From contig JBDRKJ010000007.1 in assembly GCA_043814035.1 (NCBI GenBank), forward strand, positions 62,001 through 126,000: a DNA stretch of 64,000 bases, in the 5' to 3' direction. The DNA is from Peribacter sp043814035 (GTDB lineage: Bacteria; Patescibacteriota; Gracilibacteria; Peribacterales; Peribacteraceae). The notes beneath the pieces are model-generated. The model was given only the letters and a program-made list of their open reading frames with translations, made no database searches and was not told the origin of the DNA. Shown here in pieces: positions 43,667 to 58,300 of the stretch. Position 1 is the first letter of the stretch. Each line of letters begins with the position of its first letter. A program made the position numbers and the translations under genes.

Positions 43667-45764
43667 GCTTCACAATCCCCTGCCGCTTGGCGATGACCTC
43701 ATCCGCCACATTACCCGGCACCTTGGCGTAGTGGCTGGGCTCCATGCTGTAGCTGGCGCGGCCCTGCGTGAGAGAGCGCAGATCGGTGGCGTAGCCGAAC
43801 ATCTCGGCCAGCGGCACGTTGACCTGAATGGTCTTGGCCGTACCGCGCTCACCCGTACCTTGAATCACACCACGGCGGGAGTTGATATCACCCATGACAT
43901 CGCCGAGGAATTCCTCGGGCGTGATGATTTCGACCTTCATGATGGGTTCGAGAATAATCGGCTCGGCTTTGCGTGCTGCATTCTGGAATCCGATAGACGC
44001 GGCAATCTTGAACGCCATTTCGGAGGAGTCCACATCATGGTACGAGCCATCGAAGAGCTCCACCTTCACATCCACCACAGGGTACCCAGCTTGAATGCCG
44101 CGCGTCATACCCTCCTGAAAACCCTTGTCGCAGGGTGAGATGAACTCACGTGGGATTTTGCCACCCACAATGCTGTTCTCGAATTCGTACCCCTTGCCCG
44201 GCTCCTGCGGACTCATACGGAAGACCACATGACCATACTGGCCACGACCACCCGACTGCTTGATGTACTTCTCTTCGTGTTCCACCTCCTTCTGAATTGT
44301 CTCACGGTACGCCACCTGCGGCGCACCGACATTGGTTTCGACTTTGAATTCGCGACGCATGCGGTCGACGATGATATCGAGATGAAGCTCGCCCATACCG
44401 GCGATAATCGTCTGGCTAGTCTCGTCGTCGGTGTGCACCTGGAACGTGGGATCCTCTTCGGCAAGCTTCTGCAGGGCCATGCCCATTTTCTCCTGATCGG
44501 CCTTCGTCTTTGGCTCCACGGCCATCGAAATGACCGGCTCTGCGAACTTGATGGCCTCGAGGAAAATGGGGTGTTCTTCGTCACACAACGTATCACCCGT
44601 ACGCGTATCTTTGAGGCCGATCACTGCCGCAATGTCGCCTGCCTCGACCTCGGTGATCTCGGACCGGTGGTTGGCATGCATGCGCACGATGCGCCCGATG
44701 CGCTCTTTAGTGCCGGATCGTGAGTTGACCATGTAGGTACCAGCCTTCATCACCCCCGAGTAGACGCGCACGAAGGTGAGGCGCCCCACAAAGGGATCGG
44801 TGGCGACCTTGAACGCGAGCACCGTGAGCGGATCATCATTCGAGGACTTTCGCTCCTCCTCCTGCTCCGTATCGGGATTGGTACCCTTGGCTCCAGGTAC
44901 ATCGAGCGGCGACGGCAAATAGGCCACAACCGCATCAAGTACGAGCTGCACACCCATGTTCTTGAGTGAGGAACCGCACAGCACGGGGTAGATCTTGTTC
45001 TTGACTGTTCCCACACGCAGTCCCTTCACAATCTGAGCATTGGTCAGTGCGTTATTCTGCAGGTATTCGTCCAAGAGATCATCATCGGCTTCCGCCACCT
45101 TCTCCATGAGCAAAGCGCGGTACTCCGCCACCTTCTCTTGCATATCATCGGGAATGGGGATTTCGATACGCTTCTCACCGTGCTCCCCTTCAAAGGTATA
45201 GGCCTTCTTTTCAATCAGGTCGATGATACCTTTGAAATCCGCCTCCGCACCGATAGGAAGCTGAATCGCTACGCCACACGTGCTCAAGCGATCATGAATA
45301 CTCGCCAGAGACATGTAGAAATCGCCACCCGTCTTATCCATCTTGTTGACGAACGCCAATCGTGGAACGTTGTACTTATCGGCCTGGCGCCACACGGTTT
45401 CGCTTTGCGGCTCCACACCCTGCGAACCATCGAACACCACGATGCCTCCATCGAGCACGCGTAACGCACGTTCCACCTCGGCGGTGAAATCCACGTGGCC
45501 CGGCGTGTCGATGATATTGATGATGCAATCCACTTCTTTTCCCTCGACGTCTTTTGCTTTCCAGTTGCACTGCGTCGCTGCGGACGTGATCGTGATGCCG
45601 CGTTCGCGCTCTTGATCCATCCAGTCCATGGTCGCCTCGCCCTCGTGCACTTCACCGATCTTATAGTTTTTGCCCGTGTAAAAGAGCACGCGCTCGGTTG
45701 TCGTCGTCTTACCGGCGTCGATATGGGCGATGATTCCGATATTGCGGAGAAACTTGAGGTCCAT
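43662..45764 (-). CDS. fusA: translation elongation factor G
   Basis: 700 residues from ATG 45764 (MDLKFLRNIGIIAHIDAGKTTTTERVLFYTG). G1 is AHIDAGKTTT, G2 is RGITITSAA, G3 is DTPGHVDFT and G4 is NKMDKTGG. Domain II is followed by the long loop of domain IV (QYGHVVFRMSPQEPGKGYEFEN) and domain V (EPIMKVEIITPEEFLGDVMGD). It catalyses translocation. It is the last gene of rpoC-rpsL-rpsG-fusA on the reverse strand; tuf, often next in this operon, is absent. C/T-rich leader (ccccttcaaccttccatccc), no SD. Confidence 0.97.
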   Translation of the reverse strand: MDLKFLRNIGIIAHIDAGKTTTTERVLFYTGKNYKIGEVHEGEATMDWMDQERERGITITSAATQCNWKAKDVEGKEVDCIINIIDTPGHVDFTAEVERALRVLDGGIVVFDGSQGVEPQSETVWRQADKYNVPRLAFVNKMDKTGGDFYMSLASIHDRLSTCGVAIQLPIGAEADFKGIIDLIEKKAYTFEGEHGEKRIEIPIPDDMQEKVAEYRALLMEKVAEADDDLLDEYLQNNALTNAQIVKGLRVGTVKNKIYPVLCGSSLKNMGVQLVLDAVVAYLPSPLDVPGAKGTNPDTEQEEERKSSNDDPLTVLAFKVATDPFVGRLTFVRVYSGVMKAGTYMVNSRSGTKERIGRIVRMHANHRSEITEVEAGDIAAVIGLKDTRTGDTLCDEEHPIFLEAIKFAEPVISMAVEPKTKADQEKMGMALQKLAEEDPTFQVHTDDETSQTIIAGMGELHLDIIVDRMRREFKVETNVGAPQVAYRETIQKEVEHEEKYIKQSGGRGQYGHVVFRMSPQEPGKGYEFENSIVGGKIPREFISPCDKGFQEGMTRGIQAGYPVVDVKVELFDGSYHDVDSSEMAFKIAASIGFQNAARKAEPIILEPIMKVEIITPEEFLGDVMGDINSRRGVIQGTGERGTAKTIQVNVPLAEMFGYATDLRSLTQGRASYSMEPSHYAKVPGNVADEVIAKRQGIVKR

Positions 45765-45930
45765 GGGATGGAAGGTTGAAGGGGTGAGAAACGTGTGAAA
45801 GGGTACAAAGGTTCGGGAGATTGCCGAAACCCGCACCCTCCAGTCGGATGCGAAGCATCCGGAAATCTAGCGCGAAAACTATAGAGAAAGCTCCCTAAGG
45901 GTGCAATCGTTTAGAGGCAAAATCATGCGC

Positions 45931-46383
45931 TTATCTCGCGAAGTGCGCGAAAGCCTTGTTGGCCTGTGCCATCCTCAGAACGTCTTCTTTCTTCTTCACC
46001 GCTGCACCCTGACCCGAAGAAGCGTCGAGAAGCTCTAGACCCAGCCGCTGCGCCATGGGCATGCCCTTGCGCGAACGTGCTGCCGTGAGGAGCCATCGGA
46101 TCGAAAGTGCCTGTTGGCGACGTGGATTCACCTCCACCGGCACCTGGTACACGGCACCTGCCATACGCTTCGGACGCACCTCCACAAGCGGCGTGACATT
46201 GAGGAGTGCTTTGTTGAAGACCTCGAGCGCGGGATCTTTGGTGCGCCCCTTCACCACCTCAATCGCATCCCAGAATACCCTGCGAGCCGTGGCCTTCTTG
46301 CCGCGCTTCATGAGGCAGCAGATGAACTTCTCAATGAGAGGATCAGAACCTTCGGGGATGTATTGCTTGATGGGCTTGGCCAT
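45931..46383 (-). CDS. rpsG: ribosomal protein uS7
   Basis: 150 residues. MAKPIKQYIPEGSDPLIEKFICCLMKRGKK and the core motif VTPLVEVRPKRMAGAVYQVPVEVNP, then ALSIRWLLTAARSR, are characteristic of S7, the primary binder of the 16S 3' major domain. The tail is short, as in many bacteria. It lies 28 nt after rpsL in the conserved str order. The leader is ccctgatttctcctctactgcccc, pyrimidine-rich without SD. Confidence 0.97.
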   Translation of the reverse strand: MAKPIKQYIPEGSDPLIEKFICCLMKRGKKATARRVFWDAIEVVKGRTKDPALEVFNKALLNVTPLVEVRPKRMAGAVYQVPVEVNPRRQQALSIRWLLTAARSRKGMPMAQRLGLELLDASSGQGAAVKKKEDVLRMAQANKAFAHFAR

Positions 46384-46411
46384 GGGGCAGTAGAGGAGAA
46401 ATCAGGGGGAA

Positions 46412-46831
46412 TTACTTCTTGGGCTTCTTGGCACCGTAGCGGCTGCGACCTTGTCGGCGATTCTGCACGCCTTCGGTATCGAGAATGCCGCGCACGATAT
46501 GGTAACGCACACCCGGAAGGTCTTTTACGCGACCGCCGCGCACGAGCACCATGGAGTGCTCCTGCAGGTTGTGACCCTCTCCCATGATGTACGCCTTCAC
46601 CTCGTGACCGTTGGTCAGGCGCACGCGGGCAATTTTTCGCAGAGCGGAGTTTGGTTTCTTGGGCGTCATGGTCGTCACCTTGATGCACACACCACGTTTG
46701 AAGGGCGCTCCCTTGGGGAGCGGAATGGCCCGCATATTGAGCGTGTTCCACGTGTACTGGAGGGCCGGAGCTTTCGACTTGCGTCGACGCTGTTTGCGGG
46801 GGTGCCGGATGAGCTGATTAATGGTAGGCAT
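46412..46831 (-). CDS. rpsL: ribosomal protein uS12
   Basis: 139 residues. MPTINQLIRHPRKQRRRKSKAPAL, GVCIKVTTMTPKKPNSALRKIARVRL, HSMVLVRGGRVKDLPGVRYHIVRG and SRYGAKKPKK are the signature stretches. The PNSALRK lysine region is the usual streptomycin-resistance site. It controls decoding accuracy. A C/T-rich leader of ~66 nt separates it from rpoC. Confidence 0.98.
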   Translation of the reverse strand: MPTINQLIRHPRKQRRRKSKAPALQYTWNTLNMRAIPLPKGAPFKRGVCIKVTTMTPKKPNSALRKIARVRLTNGHEVKAYIMGEGHNLQEHSMVLVRGGRVKDLPGVRYHIVRGILDTEGVQNRRQGRSRYGAKKPKK

Positions 46832-46897
46832 TCTGGTTCAAATGGAGGAACAAAGCCGAGAAAGGGTACTGAAAAGGAAAAGGAACCGCAAGGAAAA

Positions 46898-50797
<3,900 letters not shown>

Positions 50798-50838
50798 GGG
50801 AGATAGGGTTAGGGATTAGGGATAGGGATTAGGGCGGA
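50798..50838 (-). repeat. CCCTAA-like repeats in the rpoC leader
   Basis: Plus strand agggttagggattagggatagggattagggc, that is five short TTAGGG/GATAGGG-like units, immediately upstream of the rpoC start. The same base pattern in the CCCTA orientation precedes rpsB and tsf. No SD lies between it and the ATG. Confidence 0.7.
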
Positions 50839-50998
50839 AAAATATCAGCCTTTCACGTACGAAAGACCGCAGCCCCTCCTCGCTATTCGTCTGAAATAGT
50901 GGAAGGACTCCGGTGAATGTAGAGCTATTTTACTCGTCAAAAATGCAGAGGCAAGTGAAATGAGCAGTTTACCGGAGGCAAACGCTGTGATTATGTCA

Positions 50999-53900
50999 CT
51001 ACTTGGCTACTTTGTTCTCCGTTGCCAGCTGCTGGAGCAGGAGAATAAGATCGGCGTTTTTTTCATCGGCAGGAATCTTTCGGATGAATGCATTGGGTTC
51101 TTGCCACTTCTCACGGTCTTCATCGCTCCAGCGCAGCACCCACTTGCCCTTTTTCGTGAGGCCGAGGATGGCGCCGGTACCTGGCACCTGAGGATTTTCA
51201 ACGGAAAGAAAGTGAAACTTTGATCCCAAATTCTGCTGCTGCACAAGCTTCTCGCCCGCATGTGTTGATTCATACCGCGCTGCGATTTTTTGAATCGATT
51301 CATTGGCTTGCAAAGCCTGGCCCACCTCTTCGAAAGAACGGAACTGATTCGATTTCAGTGTGAAGATCTCGGTTCCCTGCACTGGCTTAGGCTCTTCGGG
51401 TTTGGTGGCTGGTGCTAGTTCCTTCAACAGTTCGTTCACCGTGACCTTGAGCTTCTGAAGCTTGGTTTTCGTTGCATCAGAAAGATTCTTATTGTTTTTT
51501 AGATGTCCATCAATTCCTTTTACAAATTCATTAAGATTCTGTCCCTTCACCGTCTTGAGAAGATTAATACGCTCGGTCATTTGATACGTTGCATGGCTAA
51601 CTGCAGGATCGTCACCTTTAATCCCACTCGAGATGGTCAGGTAATACAACTCCAGAAGAGGATTCGATTCCCACTGTTTCTCGGCATCACTGGGAGTTTT
51701 TTTCAGGCCCTCTGGGATTGGAACCTCTGGTGGTCTCGGAGGCATGGCCGTAGTGGCCGATGGTTTCGGAGCGGGAGCTGAATCCGGCGCTTCTGATTCT
51801 GCCGGAAAACCCCATCCATCATCATTTTTGTCTAAGAAAGAAATCTTTGGATTCTTTTTCAAAATGTTATTCAATTCTTCCGAAAGGTGCCCGTTGATGT
51901 ACAACTTTTTCCCACGAAACTCCGCTAGAGCGGTAACAACCTCCACTGAAGCATTTGAGAGCCGCGGTATGCTGAGTTGTACTTCAGAGCCGACACCAGC
52001 AAGAATTTTTGCATCGCTCTCTGTGAGTTCAACTAAACCACCGTAGACGAGAATACCCTTCTTCCACTTTGCAAAGGCGGGGGCCATTTCTGGTAGGAGC
52101 TTCCTGTCGCTTCCAGTGTTCCAAGATATGTGTAGATCACCACCCTCTTGTGCCAACGCGGCTGCTGTTTCTGGAGAAAAATTGTCGTAGGCAAACAGGT
52201 ACGTCTTTCGCTGCGCAGGACGATGCCTCATCAGAGCAGTTGCCGCATCAGGAGTAAAACCTCTTAACGTGATGTCCAGATCTCCATCTACAGGACTCAA
52301 TATGGCGGCGTTCTTGGAGCTGAGTGTTGATACTTCCAGGTCGAGATCACCCTTCCTCGTCGCGAGAATCGTGGCGACTTCTTCTGTGAGAGGATTGTGA
52401 TACGCCCTCAGCAATAACTCGCCCTTGTAGGCTACAAGTTCTTTTGCTACCGCCGAATCAATAGTGGTTTCTAGACCTCGAAGGTTGAGAGATCCACGGC
52501 CTGTTGCTACCAGTTTAGCCACCAGTTGTTTGGCCTGCTCGGGAGTCAGATGGGTGATATCTGTTGTCTTTTCCGGCAACGCGTCCGATGGTTGCTCAAT
52601 CGGTTCTGTAGCAGGCTTCTCCGCATTCTTTTCCTTAAGACGACCAATTTCGCTGCGTAGCTGTGCGAGCCTCTTAATATTCACATCCGTTCCACGAGGT
52701 AAATCTTTGTTGTTGTTCAGATCTTCCAATCTCTTCTCGCAGCTTTGAAGATCTCTTTTTTCTTCGGGTCCGAAAATCTCTTTGTTATTCAGTGCAAAAA
52801 TTTCGTGCTCCAATTGAGACAATTCCTCAAGTGCGAGCTCTGTGTTTTTTATTTGTTCGTTTAGCGATTCCCTCATCTGCGTCTCTTTCATTAGCTCTCC
52901 GTCTCGCTTTTTTGCTGCCTCGCGCGCCACTTCCATTTCGTACGCCTTCTCGATTTTCTTCGTGGCTTCAGATGTCCATTTGCCATCGCTTTCAATACCA
53001 ATATTTGCCTCGTGTACCAAGTCATCACGAACATAAAACTTAAGGTATGCAGCATTGGACTTGAGATGACCTTCCACGCGCACGCGCCCACCAGCGTAAT
53101 CGATGGCATCCAGTGCTTTTAGAAGTTCCTGCGTCGCCTGTTCATCGAGCCGCTGTTTCCAGAATTTTTCTGCGCCCGTTTCCTCTTCGGTTGTTTTCCA
53201 CGTGATGAGCTCGCTGAATTTCTTTCCATCCAACTTCTCTATCTTCTTTTCTGATTCAGGAGGTGGAATGGGGGCCGCGGGAAGTTTCTCAGTCTCGGGC
53301 GGTACTGCATCAGAAGGCGATTCAGATGGCGCGAGCTTGGGAGCGGGCTTAGGCTTTGTCTTCGATCGGAGTTTCGGAGCAGGAGTGGCCTTTTTGGGCG
53401 TCGTTGATCTCGGTGACGGCGTAGAGAACAGCGAAGGAGTATGGGGTTCTGGCGTAGGTTTTGTGCGTGCAGGAGGAACAGATTCTTCCGTCGGCTCAGC
53501 GAAGAGAGCAAAGTCTTCTGACGGGGCACTGGCCATGCCGCCGTTTGGGCGGTGTTGCGCTTGTGCGATGAGCGGCTCGCGCGCTGGAGCTGCAGGGCCA
53601 CCTGCAAGCACCATATCAATGAACCGCAAAAGCTGCTTCTGATTACGTGGCGCTACGCGATTTATGTCCCGATCGCTCACGCCCTCGCTTCGCGCAAGGC
53701 TGCGGATGAGTTCGTCGGCCGCACGAAGATCGGGGTTCCCCCAACGAAAGCCGGCTGATTGCAGATCGTCGCGCAGACGCTCGCAGGCACGGCGCGCCTC
53801 GGTGTTGCGGCCGGCGATCTCGGCAATGTGCTGCAGGGTGCCCTGTTGCGGCTCACGCTCTGACGACCCCTTGGCAGAAGAACGTTCCCTCTTCCACTCT

Positions 53901-54934
53901 GCGAAAGAAGGGCGTCTGGCAACAGTCTCCTGTGCGAGCACCGGTTTGGTACCGATGGGCCCCCAGATCTTCTCACCTTCGATCACGATGTACTCATTCG
54001 CCGGAATATAGGTGATGCGCACGAGTGTGCCGTTGGATGTCTGTCTGACCTGGATTCCCATCTCTGCAAGAGAGCGCTGAATATCACCCATCTCATCGGC
54101 CTCGCGAATGTTCGCACCGAACCCGCGCTCCGTTCCCTCCTGACCCAAAGGACGAGCGCCTTGGATGTTATTGATCATGATGGACTGACGAAGCCCCAAG
54201 TGCATCGCCCCCTGACTGCCCGAGACATTCGGGAGTGCCTTCTGTTCGCGACCCCATCCGGTCGAGAACGAGAGGATGAGACGCTGCTGCTTGCCGCCTT
54301 GCCCCGGTCCGTCACGCCACCCATAGGGGTAGAGACGTTCCACAGGGGGCTTCACGCGTTCCGTTGCTCGTGATAGAGAAATGGGAGACATGCGCTCGAT
54401 CGACGCCACTTCAATCGGAGGACTAGGGAGACCGGCTTTCTGCTCGTACTCCCGCAGTATCTGTTCAGTTTCCTGCAAAATCCGTTCACGTCGCTCCACC
54501 GACTTATGGAATTGTCGCAGATCTCCCCCCTGCACACCATTGAGCGATCGACGGAATTCCACAACCGTGGATCCCGCCCTGCCCCGGTAGGCGTCCAATG
54601 TTTCCTGCGCGGCGGTCTCTTCTGCCAGCACCACACCCATTTCGGCAATCGGTCGTGTGGCAAGTGATGCACCTGCTGATTCGATTTTCTGCTGGAGTGC
54701 ACGATCCAGTTTCTGCATACGCTCCTGCAGCTTGCGTGCACGTTCGGTCGTATCGCGGAACCGGTCGATATCAGATTTCTGACCGCGCTCGCGCGCTTCA
54801 CGTTGGCGTCGCTCTTCGGGCGATCCTACAGGATGGCGATTGCGAAAAGGTTGCCTGTCAGGATCGTAAGCTGATGGCTGGCTGAACTTTCGGATCATGC
54901 GCGCCTCGCCGATGCGAATGTTATCAGGATGCAT
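50999..54934 (-). CDS. giant cytoplasmic protein with coiled coil and LRR-like repeats
   Basis: 1311 residues (an ATG at 54898 is an alternative start), no signal peptide or TM. An N-terminal charged coiled coil (45-90 and on to 170) is followed by a basic/Gly region (to ~470), a Pro/Lys/Ser-rich linker (~470-570), a second coiled coil (~650-770) and nine ~24-residue leucine-rich-like repeats (~795-1035). The repeat pattern is LTxExAxxLAxxxGDLxLxxL, as in LSPEAAAALA-type repeats of Planctomycetes and CPR proteins. A C-terminal domain (SNQFRSFEEVGQALQ, WVLRWSDEDREKWQEP) ends it. Its start overlaps the end of the small protein at 54924-55262. It is probably a structural or scaffolding protein. 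Confidence 0.75.
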   Translation of the reverse strand: MHPDNIRIGEARMIRKFSQPSAYDPDRQPFRNRHPVGSPEERRQREARERGQKSDIDRFRDTTERARKLQERMQKLDRALQQKIESAGASLATRPIAEMGVVLAEETAAQETLDAYRGRAGSTVVEFRRSLNGVQGGDLRQFHKSVERRERILQETEQILREYEQKAGLPSPPIEVASIERMSPISLSRATERVKPPVERLYPYGWRDGPGQGGKQQRLILSFSTGWGREQKALPNVSGSQGAMHLGLRQSIMINNIQGARPLGQEGTERGFGANIREADEMGDIQRSLAEMGIQVRQTSNGTLVRITYIPANEYIVIEGEKIWGPIGTKPVLAQETVARRPSFAEWKRERSSAKGSSEREPQQGTLQHIAEIAGRNTEARRACERLRDDLQSAGFRWGNPDLRAADELIRSLARSEGVSDRDINRVAPRNQKQLLRFIDMVLAGGPAAPAREPLIAQAQHRPNGGMASAPSEDFALFAEPTEESVPPARTKPTPEPHTPSLFSTPSPRSTTPKKATPAPKLRSKTKPKPAPKLAPSESPSDAVPPETEKLPAAPIPPPESEKKIEKLDGKKFSELITWKTTEEETGAEKFWKQRLDEQATQELLKALDAIDYAGGRVRVEGHLKSNAAYLKFYVRDDLVHEANIGIESDGKWTSEATKKIEKAYEMEVAREAAKKRDGELMKETQMRESLNEQIKNTELALEELSQLEHEIFALNNKEIFGPEEKRDLQSCEKRLEDLNNNKDLPRGTDVNIKRLAQLRSEIGRLKEKNAEKPATEPIEQPSDALPEKTTDITHLTPEQAKQLVAKLVATGRGSLNLRGLETTIDSAVAKELVAYKGELLLRAYHNPLTEEVATILATRKGDLDLEVSTLSSKNAAILSPVDGDLDITLRGFTPDAATALMRHRPAQRKTYLFAYDNFSPETAAALAQEGGDLHISWNTGSDRKLLPEMAPAFAKWKKGILVYGGLVELTESDAKILAGVGSEVQLSIPRLSNASVEVVTALAEFRGKKLYINGHLSEELNNILKKNPKISFLDKNDDGWGFPAESEAPDSAPAPKPSATTAMPPRPPEVPIPEGLKKTPSDAEKQWESNPLLELYYLTISSGIKGDDPAVSHATYQMTERINLLKTVKGQNLNEFVKGIDGHLKNNKNLSDATKTKLQKLKVTVNELLKELAPATKPEEPKPVQGTEIFTLKSNQFRSFEEVGQALQANESIQKIAARYESTHAGEKLVQQQNLGSKFHFLSVENPQVPGTGAILGLTKKGKWVLRWSDEDREKWQEPNAFIRKIPADEKNADLILLLQQLATENKVAK

Positions 54935-55262
54935 TTGCAGTGGGGGTGTCTTGCAGATGATCGAGTTTTTTCTCGGCTTTCTTCAGTTCTTTTTCCTGCG
55001 CGCCCTCTTCTTGTGCAGATCGTTCGACACGCTGAATTCCGCGCTCGACCTGGGTCACCTGTTGCTCTGCACGAGTGAGTGATTGCTGTGCTTCCTCCTC
55101 TATATGACGAACCTGTTCATTCACCTGTGCCAGACGTTGGGAAAATTCAGCTCTGTCTGCGTCACTCTTCAGTTGTTCCCCAATTGTGATGGCACGGCCA
55201 CGTACAGCCTCAGAAAGGCTTTCGTATGAATGGATCGTTTTCTCGAATTGGTGTGTGTCCAC
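54924..55262 (-). CDS. small acidic coiled-coil protein, partner of the giant protein (copy B)
   Basis: 112 residues from GTG 55262 (MDTHQFEKTIHSYESLS). A helical N-terminal part has RAITIGEQLKSDADRAEFSQRL, followed by a long coiled coil. It shares the pattern MDxxxF...RAxxI...L.SDxDRAEFxxRL with the protein at 58935-59243, so the two are paralogues. It overlaps the giant gene by 11 nt. A TG-extended TATAAT (55277-55272) with a TTGCTG -35 puts the transcription start within ~3 nt of the GTG. No function is known. Confidence 0.7.
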   Translation of the reverse strand: MDTHQFEKTIHSYESLSEAVRGRAITIGEQLKSDADRAEFSQRLAQVNEQVRHIEEEAQQSLTRAEQQVTQVERGIQRVERSAQEEGAQEKELKKAEKKLDHLQDTPTANAS

Positions 55263-55271
55263 GACTAGTTT

Positions 55272-55300
55272 ATTATAACATATTTAAGAAATATCAGCAA
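55272..55300 (-). promoter_or_regulatory. promoter of the copy-B small/giant locus
   Basis: Minus strand TTGCTG (55300-55295), 17 bp, TGT-TATAAT (55277-55272). The GTG start at 55262 lies 9 nt after the -10 box: a leaderless transcript is expected. Confidence 0.7.
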
Positions 55301-55375
55301 ACTGCCAATATTCGGCACTACTTTCGGTCCTGAAACATATCAAATCCCACGGGGACACCCTACGCAGAGCATGTA

Positions 55376-58300
55376 TTACATTCTCGCAAGTATTGCCTCG
55401 CCTTTCGTAACGGCATCCGTAAGTCTCTGCTGAAGTGCATCAACCACCTTCGCTGTATCGTACGTGGCGGCATCAACCGTTAATGCCCATTCGGTAATCG
55501 CCTGGGCGTACTTCTTCGCCTGTGTTATCGCCTCCTTCAAATCATTTTTACTCGTTGCACTATCAATATTATTGATGAGCGTATCGACATCGCTGGAACG
55601 TAAACTCATTTCTTCCTCTATCCATTGCTTGTTCTCTTTGAGTAGACGATAGCGTGTTCTCAGCTGCAGAATCGTTTTCATAGCTTTGTCCACTCGCGTC
55701 TTGAGTACGCCTGTTGGTGCAGTAGCCATTTTGTCCCGCAGTGATACATGCATGCTATCGAACTTGGCCATACGTGCGGTACGCTTGTCTTTGTTCTTTT
55801 TCTTTCGCATTTCTTTGATCTGTGCAGGATCGGCGGTCTCTCGCTCACATTCCTGAAGAACAGGATCGATTTCGTTGGTGAGAAACTCTTCCAGAGCAAT
55901 TGTGTCGCGACTTTTATCTAGTCGTGCACTCTCATCAACCGCTTTTGCAGTCTTTCTTTCGCTCTTTTTAACTTGTGGCTTTATCGCCTCCAGCTGGCCA
56001 CGCAGAACGAGTCGCTCTGCGGCGCGCGTCTCGTTCACCATAGACCAGACACTGCTCACCTTCTTCTCGAGATCGATGAGTGCAATTGTCCGGGCAATGG
56101 TGCCCGCATCGAGCGTGTTTTTCTTGCTCTGCAACGAGTCGATTTCTTGCGAGAGCTTGTTCGCCAATTCGTCGCGTCGTGCGTTGATACTTCGGAGTCT
56201 CTCTTGGCAGTTGAGTGGAATCTGCGGGATGCGTTTCTGCGTCCACGTACCATCCGGTTGTTTTGCCGACACGAGCATGGCGAGCTTCGGAGCACTCTTG
56301 AGCTGCTGCTCTTCTTTGTAAAGCATACTGAATGCCGCACTCATCTTGGTGGAATCGACTTCTCCGGTGCCGGCCGATACGCAAGCGGTCTCGGTGATGG
56401 ATCGCATAGCATTGAGGAGTGCAGCATACGCAGTGCGCAATTCCCCCTCGCGACGCGGTGTTTCTGTCGACGGCCTGCGTGCATGAAGCGCGAGCTCGTT
56501 ACGCACCACATCCATCGCCTTCACAATATCCTGGCTCTTTCCAGACGTGAGCGCGACATTGACATTTGCGTCAATCACCCCTGCAATTTTGGGCAGTTGT
56601 TCGCCGAGCATCGTCGTAAGCTGTTGTACTCTCTGTGGACTTTCGTTTTTCGCTATATCCGCTTCGATCTGCTGCACACCTGCAAGGAGCTTCGTAGGAT
56701 TAGATTCCTGCACGCCTTTCTTGAGCGTATTCATGCTGCGATTGGCGATCACGCGCTTGATATCGAGATACTTGCCGGCCAAGAATTGCAGGCGACCCGT
56801 ATCAAGTGCGCCACCTTCCACAGGTACGTGGTTGGTGCGCTTGAGAAATCTCCACTCTTCGAGTGTGGCAGCTAAGGCATTCTCTAATTTCCCTCCATCC
56901 AACTTGGGCGGTTCATCTGTGAGTGCGGCTGTCGTCTTTCCGCGAAGCGGGGCGTACTGCAGGTCGCGGGCTTTCTGCAGCAAACCACGAGCTGGGCCAG
57001 CTACAGGGTTCGAAAGCTTCTTCTCTCGGGCACGCATTCCGACGCCATCCACACCGGGAAGATACTGTAGCTCGCGCTCAATGGCTGTGACCTTCTGCTC
57101 CGGCGTACCAGTAAGGAGAATTTTGTTTGTACTGGCCGTAAGCAATAGAACGTACTGCTTGTTCAACGAACGTTCCAGACCCATAAGCACAGCGATGCGT
57201 TCTGGGTGCTGGTCGGCGTTGCGATTGAGCCAGCGCAGTTCCTCTTTGGTGTAATCCAAGGCTTTGCGGACATCCTCCTCTTTGCCAGAGCGCTTGGCGA
57301 TCTCGGTTGCGACATCGGTGCGCTGCTTGACGAGCTTGATGGTGCGATCTTCCACCTCCTGCTCTCCGCTGAAGTGGTTACGCATGAAGCGGCCCTCCTC
57401 ATTGATCTGCTTGAGAAGCTTACCGGACTCAGTGAGAAATGCTGTTTTCTGATCGTCACTGGGGCGTGCCACCACTACCCTCAGGCCACTGACTTTTGCT
57501 TTCTCCTTGCGCACCGCCTCGGTCGCCTGAGCGATGGGATCTTCCAATCCTTTGATCTGCGCATCCAGCTCTTTGAGAGGATTGGTGAATGTATCCTCCA
57601 TCTCTTGCTCTGCTGCTTTTACTTGGTCCTCCATGGGCTGCACCTTCTTCTGCTCTTCATCGATACGCTTCTGGCGCGCCTCTATGACAGTTTCAATACG
57701 CTCTTTCAACGGCTTACCCGGTACGGCGGCAATAGTGAGGGCTACCTCTTCGGCGTCCACCTTTTTCTGAGATTCCGTGACTTTCTTCTGAGCGGCGGAC
57801 CTCTTCTTGACCTCGGCAGTGAGTTCCTTCTTGGCCTTATAGAACTCCCGAATCAGCGGCATATCTTTAACACGCTGGGCCTCGATAACCGCAATCTGTC
57901 CTGGCCCCTTGCCCACTTTCGCTGCTGTAGCATCAGCGATCCGTAGGTTAATGGCATCAAGTTCTTTTGGCGGCGTGAGGTATTTTTCCTCCACCATTTC
58001 TGCTCTGGCAGCTGCATGTTTATCATCGAGCGCGTCCTGTGCGGTAACAACGACATCCTTGGCCGCTTGGAGTGCTTGCTCGTGCGCGTCAATCTCTGCC
58101 GGCCACGCCTCAGCTTTCGTCTTCGCATCGGTCTCTGCTTTCAATGTGGTCTTTGCGGTATCAAGAAGCCTCTTTTGTTTATTAAGTGCTTTTTGCTTGG
58201 TTTTGCGTTCTGTATCCAACGTGACCCTCTGGGCTTTGAGATCGTTAAGTCCGCCCACCACCGCATCTACCTCTGCCTGCTGCAACGCATTTTCGGCTTC

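Noticed and set aside
43374..44138. 254-codon plus-strand frame across the ribD start and the fusA end
   Set aside because: Antisense to both genes and runs through the repeat element; no motif.
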